This document shows, piece by piece, positions 16,013 through 24,444 of a stretch of 64,000 nt of DNA. Under the pieces are notes generated by a model. The model searched no databases. It saw only the letters and a program-made list of their open reading frames with translations, and had not been told where the DNA came from. The DNA is from Rhizobium sp. C1. Its GTDB lineage: Bacteria; Pseudomonadota; Alphaproteobacteria; Rhizobiales; Rhizobiaceae. Position numbers and translations under genes: made by a program. The number at the start of each line of letters is the position of its first letter. Position 1 is the stretch's first letter. Location of the stretch: NCBI RefSeq assembly GCF_021026335.1, contig NZ_JAJNCY010000007.1:124001-188000 (forward strand). Reading direction: 5' to 3'.

Positions 16013-18535
16013 TCAGGCGTCGACGCTCTTGCGCGCCCGATCTTCCGAACCGGACAATGTCGCCCGCCGCGATCCCGTCTTCACGCAGCAGCGGGCAAAC
16101 GCACCGGCTGCAGCCAGCGTACGGCGCGCCGAAGACAGGTAGGTGGCCTGAAGATGGAAGACGTGCCAGCGTTGCGCATGGATTTCGAGCCGGCAATCGA
16201 CGCCCTGACGACGGGCTTGTTCGGCGAGACGTGTGGCATCGCTCAGCAGGATTTCCTGATCGCCGACTTGGATCAGCATCGGTGGCAAGCCGTCCAGCGC
16301 GGCCTGAAGCGGCCTCTGCACCAGAACCTCGGCGGGCAGTCGATACCATTTGAGCGCCTGCGCGAGCCAGCCGCGCCGGATCATCGGATCGTCCACCTTG
16401 GCTGCACCGCCACCGAGCGCGGGATCGGTAACCGGCGAGAAAAGCACAAGCCCGCCCGCGCGTTCCTTGCCCTCGTCGCGCAGCATGATGGCGAGCGCGA
16501 GCGCGAGGCTTCCGCCTGCAGAATCTCCGGCAATGACGATATCCTCCGCGCGGTGCCCGGCACGGCGCATGGCCTGCCAGGTGGAGAGTGCGTCTTCAAG
16601 CCCGGCCGGATAGGGATGTTCAGGCGCCAGTCGATAATCCGGCACCCATACGGCCATGCCGGCGGCCTCGGCGAGCCGTGTCGTGACCGAACGATGCGAT
16701 CTCGCATTGCCCAGGCAAAAAGCACCGCCATGCAGGTAAAGCATCGCGCCCTGCGCCGTTGCGCCATCAGCCTCGCGCGGCGTTAGAACATCGACCCGCA
16801 GCGTGCCGATATCAGCGCGCCTCTCTGCAACACCAGCCACCCCGGGCATGGAGGTTGCCAGCACGGAGACGACGACGCGCTGGAAACTGGCCGGAAACGG
16901 CGGCCCGATCAATGTCCGGAAGACGCTGCGAAGAAAGCCGCGCAGAGCAACCGCGTTGATGCGCTCGGCAAGGTCTTGCGGCGGCAGGATGACTTGCGCG
17001 CCGTCCACGCTGTCCGACGACCGGCTGAAGCGATAAGCGTCGAGGCTGAGGCGGCGGGTCAGCCAGCCATACGACAGGGTAAAGCCCGGCCAGTTGGTCG
17101 TGTTGCGGCCCTGTTCGTTGACATACCAGCTCTTACAGCCGTTCCAGACCGTCTGCGCCAACCGCATCTGTATGCGCGCGTCCTGCTTTTCGAATACGTC
17201 GTTGCCGATCTCGATCCGGCTCGCTCCGGCCGCAGTCATACGGTCGATGCAGCGCATGATGTGCGCGATCTGAGACTCCAGCATGTAGACGATGGAGTTG
17301 TGGCCGAGATTGGTGTTCGGACCATAAAGCATGAAGAAATTCGGGAAGCCCGGCACCGACATCCCGAGATAGGCGGACGCGCCCGCACCCCAGGCATCGT
17401 TGAGATCGACACCATCACGCCCGGTGATCTCCATCGGGCTCAGGAATTCGGTCGCGGCAAAGCCCGTGCCATAGATCAGGACATCGAATTCACGTTGCTT
17501 TCCGTCAGCGGTCTCGACGCCGCGCGGCGTCAGGCGGTGAATGCCTTCCGTCACCAGAGCGACATTGGGCCTGGCCATTGTCGGCAGATAATCGTTGGAA
17601 AGGAGCAGACGCTTGCAGCCGATCGGATAATCGGGCGTCAGCTTTGCCCGAAGCGCCGGATCTTTGACCGTGCGCTTTAGCATCCTGCGGAAAGGCCAGC
17701 CGGCAGCGACTTCCATTAACTGCTTGACCCGCGTGAATGCGAGCGCCCGCGCCTCGTAGCGGAGATAAATCTGCAGGCGATGCAGTTTCATCGCGAACGG
17801 GCTTTTGGCGAAGCGCTGCCTTTCGCGCGCCGAGTAGGCGCGATCCGGCTTTGGCAGGATATAGGCCGCCGAACGCTGGAACACCGTCATCTCTCCGACA
17901 GTGTCGGCAATCGCCGGCACGAACTGGATCGCCGACGCACCCGTCCCGATCACACCGACCCGTTTGCCCTCCAGCGGGATCGAATGATCCCAAGTGGCGG
18001 AATGGAAAACGGGGATCTGCACGTTTTCGCTGCCCTGAATGCGCGGAAAGGCCGGGCGGCTCAATTGCCCCACGGCGCTGATCAGCAACCGCGCCGACAG
18101 CGACTGCCCATCGGCGAGCCTGACCATCCAGCAATCCGCGCGCTCGTCATAGCTGGCGCTGCGAACCTCCATACCAAAGCGAACATGATCCCGGATGCCG
18201 AGCACATCCGCGCACTGCTCCAGATAGGCATGAATTTCCGACTGCACCGCAAAGGTGCGTGACCAGTTGGGATTGGGAGCGAAGGAGAAGGAATAGAGAT
18301 GCGATGGGACATCGCATGCCGCGCCAGGATAGACATTGTCGCGCCATACGCCGCCAACAGTCCGGGCTTTTTCCAGAATTACGAAACGATTGATGCCACG
18401 GCGTTTCAGACTGTGCGCCATGCCGAGTCCGCCAAAACCGGCGCCAATGATGATCGCCTCAAGCATATCTGCATGCACACGCGCACCCAGCCGCGAATGC
18501 AGCTCGGATTCGCGACCAATGTTAGTCGTCGCCAT
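16013..18535 (-). CDS. Natural fusion: Baeyer-Villiger-type flavin monooxygenase plus HSL-family esterase
   Basis: The 840-residue protein joins two enzymes. The N-terminal part (about 25-520) has an FAD motif (GAGFGG, 31-36), GGVWRDNVYPGAACDVPSHLYSFSF, an NADPH motif (GTGASA, 197-202) and YGTGFAATEFL, all typical of flavin monooxygenases that turn ketones into esters. The usual F-x-G-x-x-x-H-x-x-x-W fingerprint is degenerate: V172, I174, H178 and W182. The C-terminal part (about 560-815) is an alpha/beta hydrolase with an HGGAF oxyanion motif (about 603), the GDSAGG nucleophile elbow (about 670) and downstream GDQEIL and HVFHLQ for Asp and His. GGAGGAG precedes the ATG at 18535. The ester formed could be cleaved by the attached esterase; substrate unknown. 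Confidence 0.88.
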   Translation of the reverse strand: MATTNIGRESELHSRLGARVHADMLEAIIIGAGFGGLGMAHSLKRRGINRFVILEKARTVGGVWRDNVYPGAACDVPSHLYSFSFAPNPNWSRTFAVQSEIHAYLEQCADVLGIRDHVRFGMEVRSASYDERADCWMVRLADGQSLSARLLISAVGQLSRPAFPRIQGSENVQIPVFHSATWDHSIPLEGKRVGVIGTGASAIQFVPAIADTVGEMTVFQRSAAYILPKPDRAYSARERQRFAKSPFAMKLHRLQIYLRYEARALAFTRVKQLMEVAAGWPFRRMLKRTVKDPALRAKLTPDYPIGCKRLLLSNDYLPTMARPNVALVTEGIHRLTPRGVETADGKQREFDVLIYGTGFAATEFLSPMEITGRDGVDLNDAWGAGASAYLGMSVPGFPNFFMLYGPNTNLGHNSIVYMLESQIAHIMRCIDRMTAAGASRIEIGNDVFEKQDARIQMRLAQTVWNGCKSWYVNEQGRNTTNWPGFTLSYGWLTRRLSLDAYRFSRSSDSVDGAQVILPPQDLAERINAVALRGFLRSVFRTLIGPPFPASFQRVVVSVLATSMPGVAGVAERRADIGTLRVDVLTPREADGATAQGAMLYLHGGAFCLGNARSHRSVTTRLAEAAGMAVWVPDYRLAPEHPYPAGLEDALSTWQAMRRAGHRAEDIVIAGDSAGGSLALALAIMLRDEGKERAGGLVLFSPVTDPALGGGAAKVDDPMIRRGWLAQALKWYRLPAEVLVQRPLQAALDGLPPMLIQVGDQEILLSDATRLAEQARRQGVDCRLEIHAQRWHVFHLQATYLSSARRTLAAAGAFARCCVKTGSRRATLSGSEDRARKSVDA

Positions 18536-18799
18536 AGTCTCCTCCACTCCGGCGGTGCCGGACCCATCAGTCGAGACTGTCGGACTTCCTGCCGATGCGG
18601 AAGATTTCAGCAGGTCATGATTTTATTTTCTGGGCCAAAGTGATCCTGGCGGTCCGACGGCCACCATTGTCGTGCGCCCGACGCGGCGAACGGACCAATC
18701 ACGGCTTCTCTGTTCCCACGAAATTTGTCGCGGGCCATATTCTTTACAACCATAGTAAAAGCTATATAATCATTCGATAAAATAGAGGGAACCAAGATC

Positions 18800-19819
18800 A
18801 TGAGTTCATCACCCCTGAAATGGGTTGCGCGCGCGACATGCCGGCTGCCGGTCCCGGTCATGAAGCTTCTGAGCGGCAAGCCGCATGAAATCGAGGGCAA
18901 ACGCCTCGATCCCGTGGTGCAGTTCATGGTGCGGCACTTCGCCGATCCGCCGGGCACACTCGATTCAGTCGAAAAGACCCGTGCCGGTTTCGACCTGCAA
19001 GGCGACTGGCTGACCCATCCGCCCGCACCTGGCGTCAGGATCGAGCCCTGGCTGGTTCAGGGGCCTGCCGGCCCGATCCGCTGCGAAATCCATCGCCCGG
19101 CTGCCCTGCCCCGCGCGAATGCGCCGGTGCTCGTCTTCTATCACGGCGGAGGCCATGTGGCAGGCTCACTCGAGTCTCACCGCGAAGTCTGCCGACAACT
19201 GGCGCATGAGGGCCAATGCGCTGTCGTCGCCGTCGATTACCGGCTTGCCCCGGAACATCGCTTTCCGGTCGGCATCAGGGACTGCCTCGCGGCCTTCGAT
19301 GCGGTGGTTGTCGAAGCCGATACGCTCGGCTTCGACCGTCGACGGGTCGCGGTGGGAGGCGACAGTGCCGGGGGCAACGCGGCGGCCGTCGTGGCCCAGC
19401 AACGCAGCAATGCTCCTTTCCCGCCCCGGGTCCAGATGCTCTGGGTTCCGTGGCTCGATATGAGCAAGCAGTCGCGCTCCTACCAGCTTTTCGCGGAAGG
19501 TTTCTTCCTCGAAAAGGCAAAGATGGAATGGTACACCGACCTCTATCTCAGCAAACCGGAAGACGCCCTCGACCCGCTGGCCTCACCGCTTCTCGGCGAT
19601 GTGCAAGGCGTCTGCCCGGCCGTGCTGCTGATCGCTGGCTTCGATCCGCTGCGCGACGAGGGCCTCGCCTATGGCGCGAAGCTGAAGTCAGCCGGCATCC
19701 CGACGCATGTGAAAGTTTTCGAGGGTCTCGTTCATCCCTTTATCAACGTGGCAGGTTTCGTGCCGGCGGCCAATGCCGCTTTCACTGAAGCCATGCGACT
19801 TCTCAGAGAGCGGCTGTGA
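18800..19819 (+). CDS. Alpha/beta hydrolase, HSL (hormone-sensitive lipase) family esterase
   Basis: The 339-residue protein has the HSL oxyanion motif HGGG in VFYHGGGHVAGSLESH (about 114), YRLAPEHRFP, the nucleophile elbow GDSAGGN (about 187), an acid residue in GFDPLRDEG and the catalytic His in EGLVHPFIN. AGAGGGAACCAAGATC precedes the ATG. It is divergent from the monooxygenase-esterase fusion across 250 bp and is followed by a second hydrolase gene. It likely hydrolyses short esters or lactones in this catabolic cluster. Confidence 0.9.
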   Translation: MSSSPLKWVARATCRLPVPVMKLLSGKPHEIEGKRLDPVVQFMVRHFADPPGTLDSVEKTRAGFDLQGDWLTHPPAPGVRIEPWLVQGPAGPIRCEIHRPAALPRANAPVLVFYHGGGHVAGSLESHREVCRQLAHEGQCAVVAVDYRLAPEHRFPVGIRDCLAAFDAVVVEADTLGFDRRRVAVGGDSAGGNAAAVVAQQRSNAPFPPRVQMLWVPWLDMSKQSRSYQLFAEGFFLEKAKMEWYTDLYLSKPEDALDPLASPLLGDVQGVCPAVLLIAGFDPLRDEGLAYGAKLKSAGIPTHVKVFEGLVHPFINVAGFVPAANAAFTEAMRLLRERL

Positions 19820-19838
19820 CCCCGGCCACTCGACAAGA

Positions 19839-19867
19839 GCCCGCCCGGGAACAAGCCCCGGGCGGGC
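19839..19867 (+). terminator. GC-rich hairpin between the two esterase genes
   Basis: GCCCGCCCGGG and CCCGGGCGGGC form an 11-bp perfect stem around a 7-nt loop, 20 bp after the first esterase stop. It is followed by CTATCTTCGTC, a weak U-tract, so it may attenuate rather than fully stop transcription into the next gene. Confidence 0.55.
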
Positions 19868-19904
19868 GCTATCTTCGTCATCCATGATCCTAGAGTCACG
19901 AGAC

Positions 19905-20888
19905 ATGATCTTTTTCAGCATTTCGGTCGCCCTGCTAGTGTTCGTCCTTGCGAGCATCGCCTGGGCAAGCCGTCGCAGCGGGATCAGCATGCGGGCCTGG
20001 GCCGTCATAAAGCTGCTGCCGATCCTCTATGGCGCGAGCAACGATCCATCCGTCTTGCTGTCCGAAATCGAAAAGGACCGGCGGCGCGGCCTGGCGCTCC
20101 CACCCCGCGGCCTGCAAAAGAAATGGCATATCCGCGACACGGCAGGTCGCAGCGGGCACCGGTTTGAACTGTCGGCAACGACCGGTCGAACACAGGGTCC
20201 ACACATCCTCTATTTCCATGGCGGGGCCTATGTGATGCAGCTCATTGCCCCACAATGGTCGATCATCGGCGGGCTCGTTGGACGCACAGGCGGCACCGCG
20301 ACGGTTGCGCTTTACCCATTGGCGCCTGAGCATGACTGGCGGCAGGGACTTGCAGCCGCAGACACAGCTTTCGACGAACTGGCGGAAAAGGTCGGCGCGT
20401 CCAATATCGTTGTTGCCGGGGACTCCGCCGGCGGCGGACTGACTTTGGCGCTCGCCCTCAAACGGCGCGACGAAGGCAAGTCGCTGCCAGCCGGCCTCGT
20501 GTTGTTTTCGCCCTGGCTTGATATAACGGTATCCGGCTCCGACCAGCCGGAACTGGAAAAGCGTGACCCATTCCTGAACATCCCGATGCTCAGGCGGGCC
20601 GGTGAACTCTGGGCGCGCGACACAGACCGGGCCACCCCCTATCTGAGCCCGCTCTTCGGCGATCCGCAGGGCCTGCCGCCCATGCTGGTCTTTGGAGGCA
20701 CCCGCGACGTCCTCTATTCCGACGCCCGGCGGTTTGCTGCAAAAGCCAGCCAGGCACGGCTGGAAACATATCCTGAGATGTTCCATGTCTGGATGGCCGC
20801 CCCCATTCCGGAAGCGGAACGGGCACTGGATCAGGCTTCAGCCTTCATGCTGGACATCACACGGGCGCGGCTAAAGCCGGGGCTTTGA
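19905..20888 (+). CDS. Second HSL-family alpha/beta hydrolase, with N-terminal membrane anchor
   Basis: The frame encodes a hydrophobic N-terminal segment (MIFFSISVALLVFVLASIAWA) that looks like a signal anchor. It then has HGGAYVMQL (oxyanion hole, about 104), LYPLAPEHDW, the nucleophile elbow GDSAGGG (about 171), a GGTRDVLYSDA acid motif and FHVWMA with the catalytic His. The ATG at 19905 is preferred; ATG 19884 is also in frame, and longer starts overlap the previous gene. It resembles the upstream esterase and the esterase half of the fusion protein, so three HSL-type domains lie within 5 kb. Confidence 0.87.
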   Translation: MIFFSISVALLVFVLASIAWASRRSGISMRAWAVIKLLPILYGASNDPSVLLSEIEKDRRRGLALPPRGLQKKWHIRDTAGRSGHRFELSATTGRTQGPHILYFHGGAYVMQLIAPQWSIIGGLVGRTGGTATVALYPLAPEHDWRQGLAAADTAFDELAEKVGASNIVVAGDSAGGGLTLALALKRRDEGKSLPAGLVLFSPWLDITVSGSDQPELEKRDPFLNIPMLRRAGELWARDTDRATPYLSPLFGDPQGLPPMLVFGGTRDVLYSDARRFAAKASQARLETYPEMFHVWMAAPIPEAERALDQASAFMLDITRARLKPGL

Positions 20889-21002
20889 CCGCATGACCGC
20901 AAGTCGTTATGGGATGAGTGTTCCGACCTGGGGAGAACACACCGGCTACAGTGCATGGACCTCCAATCTGTCCGTTGATTAGCCGGCTACTGGAATCTGT
21001 TG

Positions 21003-21662
21003 ATGACCAAGGACACTGAACCGAAGACGCGGCAGCGTGCAGCGAAGGCGCGGCGGCCAACTCATGCGCGGGCAACGGCGAATTTTGAGAAACTGTTGCA
21101 GGCGGCGGCAGACGTGCTCGCGGATGTCGGCTTCGAACGGCTGACGTCGAATGAGATCTGCGCGCGCGCTGGACTTACGCCGCCGGCCTTCTATCACTAT
21201 TTCAACAACAAGTATGAAGTCCTCGAAGAGCTGGCCGACCGGCTGGTGCGCAAGCAACATGAAAGCTTTTCGGCCTGGTTTGCAGAGTTCTCCGAAAACG
21301 GCGGCCGCCTTCCTTCCGCCGAGGCGCTCGAAAAGCTGTTCGAGGCGGCGGTTCGCATTCCGGCGCAGGAGCCCAGCGGGATGTGGACAATCCGCGCCTT
21401 GCGTGCGCTTCCCAACCTCGCGCATGTGAGGCTCAAGTGGCAGCGGGTCTATACCGACCAGATCATGGAGGCCGCCCGGCAGCTGGCACCCGATGTGTCG
21501 CCAGAAACTCTGTGGACCCGTGTCCGCATCGTCGTCGAATTCGCCTATATCGTCGGCGAACTGGCGATTGAGGAAGATCGTATTCCGCAGGAGACACTGT
21601 TTCGGCAGGTCGGCCTGATGTTCGGTGGCATCCTCGAAAAGGTTGTTCTCCCCGAAACATGA
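21003..21662 (+). CDS. TetR/AcrR-family transcriptional regulator
   Basis: A 219-residue regulator. After a basic tail (KTRQRAAKARRPTHARATANFEKLLQAAADVLADVGF) it has the TetR HTH in LTSNEICARAGLTPPAFYHYFNNKYEVLEEL, and a C-terminal ligand-binding region (about 75-215). ATG 21003 is used; an overlapping TTG at 21000 is possible. It stands downstream of the esterase pair and converges on the aldehyde dehydrogenase gene, so it is a likely repressor of this catabolic cluster. The ligand is unknown. Confidence 0.92.
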   Translation: MTKDTEPKTRQRAAKARRPTHARATANFEKLLQAAADVLADVGFERLTSNEICARAGLTPPAFYHYFNNKYEVLEELADRLVRKQHESFSAWFAEFSENGGRLPSAEALEKLFEAAVRIPAQEPSGMWTIRALRALPNLAHVRLKWQRVYTDQIMEAARQLAPDVSPETLWTRVRIVVEFAYIVGELAIEEDRIPQETLFRQVGLMFGGILEKVVLPET

Positions 21663-21677
21663 AGCATTCGGCCTGAC

Positions 21678-23075
21678 TTACCGTGTCATGAAACGCGCCA
21701 ACCACTTCGCCATCGCGCCGAAGGGTGGCGAGGCGAGAACCGAGGGATTGAAGAGCCTGATCTTCGCAATGCCGCGGGCGTGGGAAAACCGCACGAATCC
21801 ATCGAAGCCGTGATAGGCCCCCTGCCCCGACGGCCCGACGCCGCCGAAGGGGAGATCGGTCTGGGCGATATGGAGCAACGTGCCATTGATCGTCACATTG
21901 CCGGAAATGGTGTGTCGCAGCAGCCGCTTTTCCGTCTTGCGGTCATGCGTGAAGATGTAGAGCGCCAGCGGCCGCGCTTTTCTGCCGATGAAGGCGATGG
22001 CGTCATCGAGGCTGTCATAGGGGACGATGGGCAGGATGGGCCCGAAGATTTCCTCCTCCATCAGCAGGCAATCGACTGGCGGATCGATGACCAGCGTGGG
22101 CGCAAAACGAGATCCGGCACCGGAGAGGTCGATGTCGCAAGTCACCACCTTCGCGCCCCGCGCCCGCACTTCATCAATGCCAGCGCCGAGCCGCGCACGA
22201 AAGCGTTCAGCGATCAGGCTGGCAAAGTGGCCGGCTGGCGTTGCGTTCGGATAGAAGCTCTCGATGTGCTCTACCAGCGCCGCGACAAGTTGCGGCATCA
22301 TCTCTCGGGGCACAAGCACGTAGTCCGGCGCGATGCAGGTCTGGCCGGCATTCATCATCTTGCCGAAGGCGATGTCGCGGGCGGCGCGCCCGACCGGATA
22401 GTCGGGCGCAATCACCGCTGGCGACTTGCCGCCAAGCTCCAGCGTCAAGGGAGTGAGATGTTCGGCCGCGGCCGCCATCACGCGCTTGCCGATGGCCGTC
22501 GAACCGGTGAAGACGAGGTGATCGAACTGCAGCGCGGAAAAGGCCTGCGCGACCTCGACACCGCCCTCGACCACCGTCACCTCCGCCGGGCTGAAATAGT
22601 TCGGAATGACTTTCGCGAGCAGCGCGGAGGTTTTCGGCACCAGTTCGGAGGGCTTGATCATCGCCCGGTTACCGGCCGCCAGCACATCGACGAGCGGACC
22701 GAGCGCCAGAAGCAGAGGATAGTTCCACGGCACCATGATGCCGATGACGCCAAGCGGCTGATACTCGACCCGGTTCGACACCTGCAGGAATTCCAGCGAA
22801 CTACCGCGTCGCTGCGGCCGCATCCAGCGCCCGACATGGGCGCGGGCATGGCGCAACTCGGCAAGCAGCGGCGCGATTTCCAGAAGCGTCGTCTCATGGC
22901 TTGAGCGCGTCCCGAAATCCGTCGCCACCGCGTCGCAAAAGGCCTCGCCATGTTCCTTGACCAGCCGCCGCAAGCGGTCGAGCCTGTCGCGTCGCATCGC
23001 AAGCGATGGATAGGGCTGTGCACGAAACGCCAGGCGTTGACGCTCGAGAGCAACGTTCAGATGTTCCGTTTGCAT
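21678..23075 (-). CDS. Coniferyl-aldehyde-type NAD(P)-dependent aldehyde dehydrogenase
   Basis: The 465-residue protein from the start at 23075 (MQTEHLNVALERQRLAF) has the ALDH motifs: MVPWNYPLLLALGPLVDVLAAGN, FTGSTAIGKRVM, the catalytic glutamate in LELGGKSP, the catalytic cysteine in NAGQTCIAPDYV, and EEEIFGPILPI with LPFGGVGPSGQGAYHG. The short length, DFGTRSSHETTLLEI near the N terminus and the C-terminal hydrophobic tail match the coniferyl/long-chain aldehyde dehydrogenase branch. It would oxidise aldehydes to acids in the surrounding pathway. It is divergent from the AraC gene across 221 bp. Confidence 0.9.
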   Translation of the reverse strand: MQTEHLNVALERQRLAFRAQPYPSLAMRRDRLDRLRRLVKEHGEAFCDAVATDFGTRSSHETTLLEIAPLLAELRHARAHVGRWMRPQRRGSSLEFLQVSNRVEYQPLGVIGIMVPWNYPLLLALGPLVDVLAAGNRAMIKPSELVPKTSALLAKVIPNYFSPAEVTVVEGGVEVAQAFSALQFDHLVFTGSTAIGKRVMAAAAEHLTPLTLELGGKSPAVIAPDYPVGRAARDIAFGKMMNAGQTCIAPDYVLVPREMMPQLVAALVEHIESFYPNATPAGHFASLIAERFRARLGAGIDEVRARGAKVVTCDIDLSGAGSRFAPTLVIDPPVDCLLMEEEIFGPILPIVPYDSLDDAIAFIGRKARPLALYIFTHDRKTEKRLLRHTISGNVTINGTLLHIAQTDLPFGGVGPSGQGAYHGFDGFVRFSHARGIAKIRLFNPSVLASPPFGAMAKWLARFMTR

Positions 23076-23296
23076 ATCCACACGCCGCTCCCGAGATTGG
23101 TCCGCCAGACCGCGAGCTACCGAAGACGGCAATTCGCAGTCTGACAAAGATAGAAGGATCGGCGGCAGCCACAAGGGATGGACGAGGACAGCAAGGGATC
23201 ATATTCGGCCAGATTGATGCAACACCCGCCTTACCCGTTCCAGCGGAACATGCGATAAGCCGCAGGCGCTTGATACATTTCGCGAGGAGGGGTCAC

Positions 23297-24337
23297 ATGA
23301 AAACGGTGGATACGCGCTATGTGACGGCCAATATTCCGGCCTTCCTGATCCGCAGCCTCATCGCGACGCTCAACGATCTCGGTTACGCAACGTCGCGGCT
23401 GACGGTCGGGTTGGGCGTGAGCCTTGAGGATCTCGCCGATCCCGCCTGCCGCATCTCCTTCCGGCAGGGCCGCGAAATCGTGCTGCGCGCGCTGCGGATG
23501 GCGCAAGGGCACGCGCTCGGACTGGAGACCGGCATCCGGGAAAAGATAACCTCCGTAGGCCTCGTTGGTTATGCCATGCTGACGGCAGCCACTGTGGGCG
23601 AGGCCGTCAATATCGGTCTCGCGCTCCAGAAGGACACGGGCAGCATGCTCGAGTTCGACACCAAGGACTTGGCCGAGGGCGTCGGCTATACGGCGGCGAG
23701 CCGGTTTCCCGACCCGGACATCTATGCCTTTCTGGTCGAGGAAGCCTTTGCCAGCTTTATGGGCATCGGCCGCGAACTGGCGGGCGAGGGCTTCCGGCCG
23801 CTGCGCGTCGATCTCGCCTATCCGCCGCCACCTCACGCGGAGGAATACGGTCGCATCTTCGGCTGCCCGATCCGTTTCGGCCAACTGCAAAATGCCTTCG
23901 TCTGCGAAACGCGCTGGTACCAGATGCCCATTGCCAGCGCCGATCCGTTCAGCCACCGGCAATTGCTCGAATTCCTCGCCTATAGCCGGCTCAAAAGCCG
24001 CGAGGCGGTCGAGATCATCGAGCAGGTGGAGCGCGCGCTCCGGCAAGATCTCGCCGGGCGGAATACGATTGCCGATGTGGCGAAGGAACTGGGCATGAGC
24101 GAAAGGTCACTTCGCCGCCGGCTGGCCGAAAGCGGCATGTCGTTCCAGGCCCTGCTGGACGGACTGCGCAAGGGCCGCGCGCTGGAGCTTCTGGCCAATC
24201 CGGCCATGCCGGTCGAACAGATTGCCCATGCCGTGGGCTTTACGGACCCGCACAATTTTCGCCGTGCCTTCCGCCGCTGGACGGGCGCTACGCCCAGCGC
24301 CATGCGCGCCGATGTGGCTGCGGATTGGCCGAAATAG
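23297..24337 (+). CDS. AraC-family transcriptional regulator (OruR-like N-terminal domain)
   Basis: A 346-residue protein with an N-terminal Arabinose_bd-type sensor domain (about 10-200: IPAFLIRSLIATLNDLGY, then VGLVGYAMLTAATVGEAVNIGL). Its C-terminal AraC double HTH contains NTIADVAKELGMSERSLRRRLAESGMSFQALLDGLR and VEQIAHAVGFTDPHNFRRAFRRWTG. CGAGGAGGGGTCAC precedes the ATG at 23297. It is divergent from the aldehyde dehydrogenase and 107 bp upstream of the kinase operon, so it could control either one. Confidence 0.92.
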   Translation: MKTVDTRYVTANIPAFLIRSLIATLNDLGYATSRLTVGLGVSLEDLADPACRISFRQGREIVLRALRMAQGHALGLETGIREKITSVGLVGYAMLTAATVGEAVNIGLALQKDTGSMLEFDTKDLAEGVGYTAASRFPDPDIYAFLVEEAFASFMGIGRELAGEGFRPLRVDLAYPPPPHAEEYGRIFGCPIRFGQLQNAFVCETRWYQMPIASADPFSHRQLLEFLAYSRLKSREAVEIIEQVERALRQDLAGRNTIADVAKELGMSERSLRRRLAESGMSFQALLDGLRKGRALELLANPAMPVEQIAHAVGFTDPHNFRRAFRRWTGATPSAMRADVAADWPK

Positions 24338-24444
24338 ACCCCTGATCGGACACATCAGCTGCTTTTGGGCCGCCCGGTTTCACGATAGCATTGTGACAAA
24401 TGGGTGAAGAGCGCCGTCAAGCGCCGCCCTTCCGGGAACGAGCG

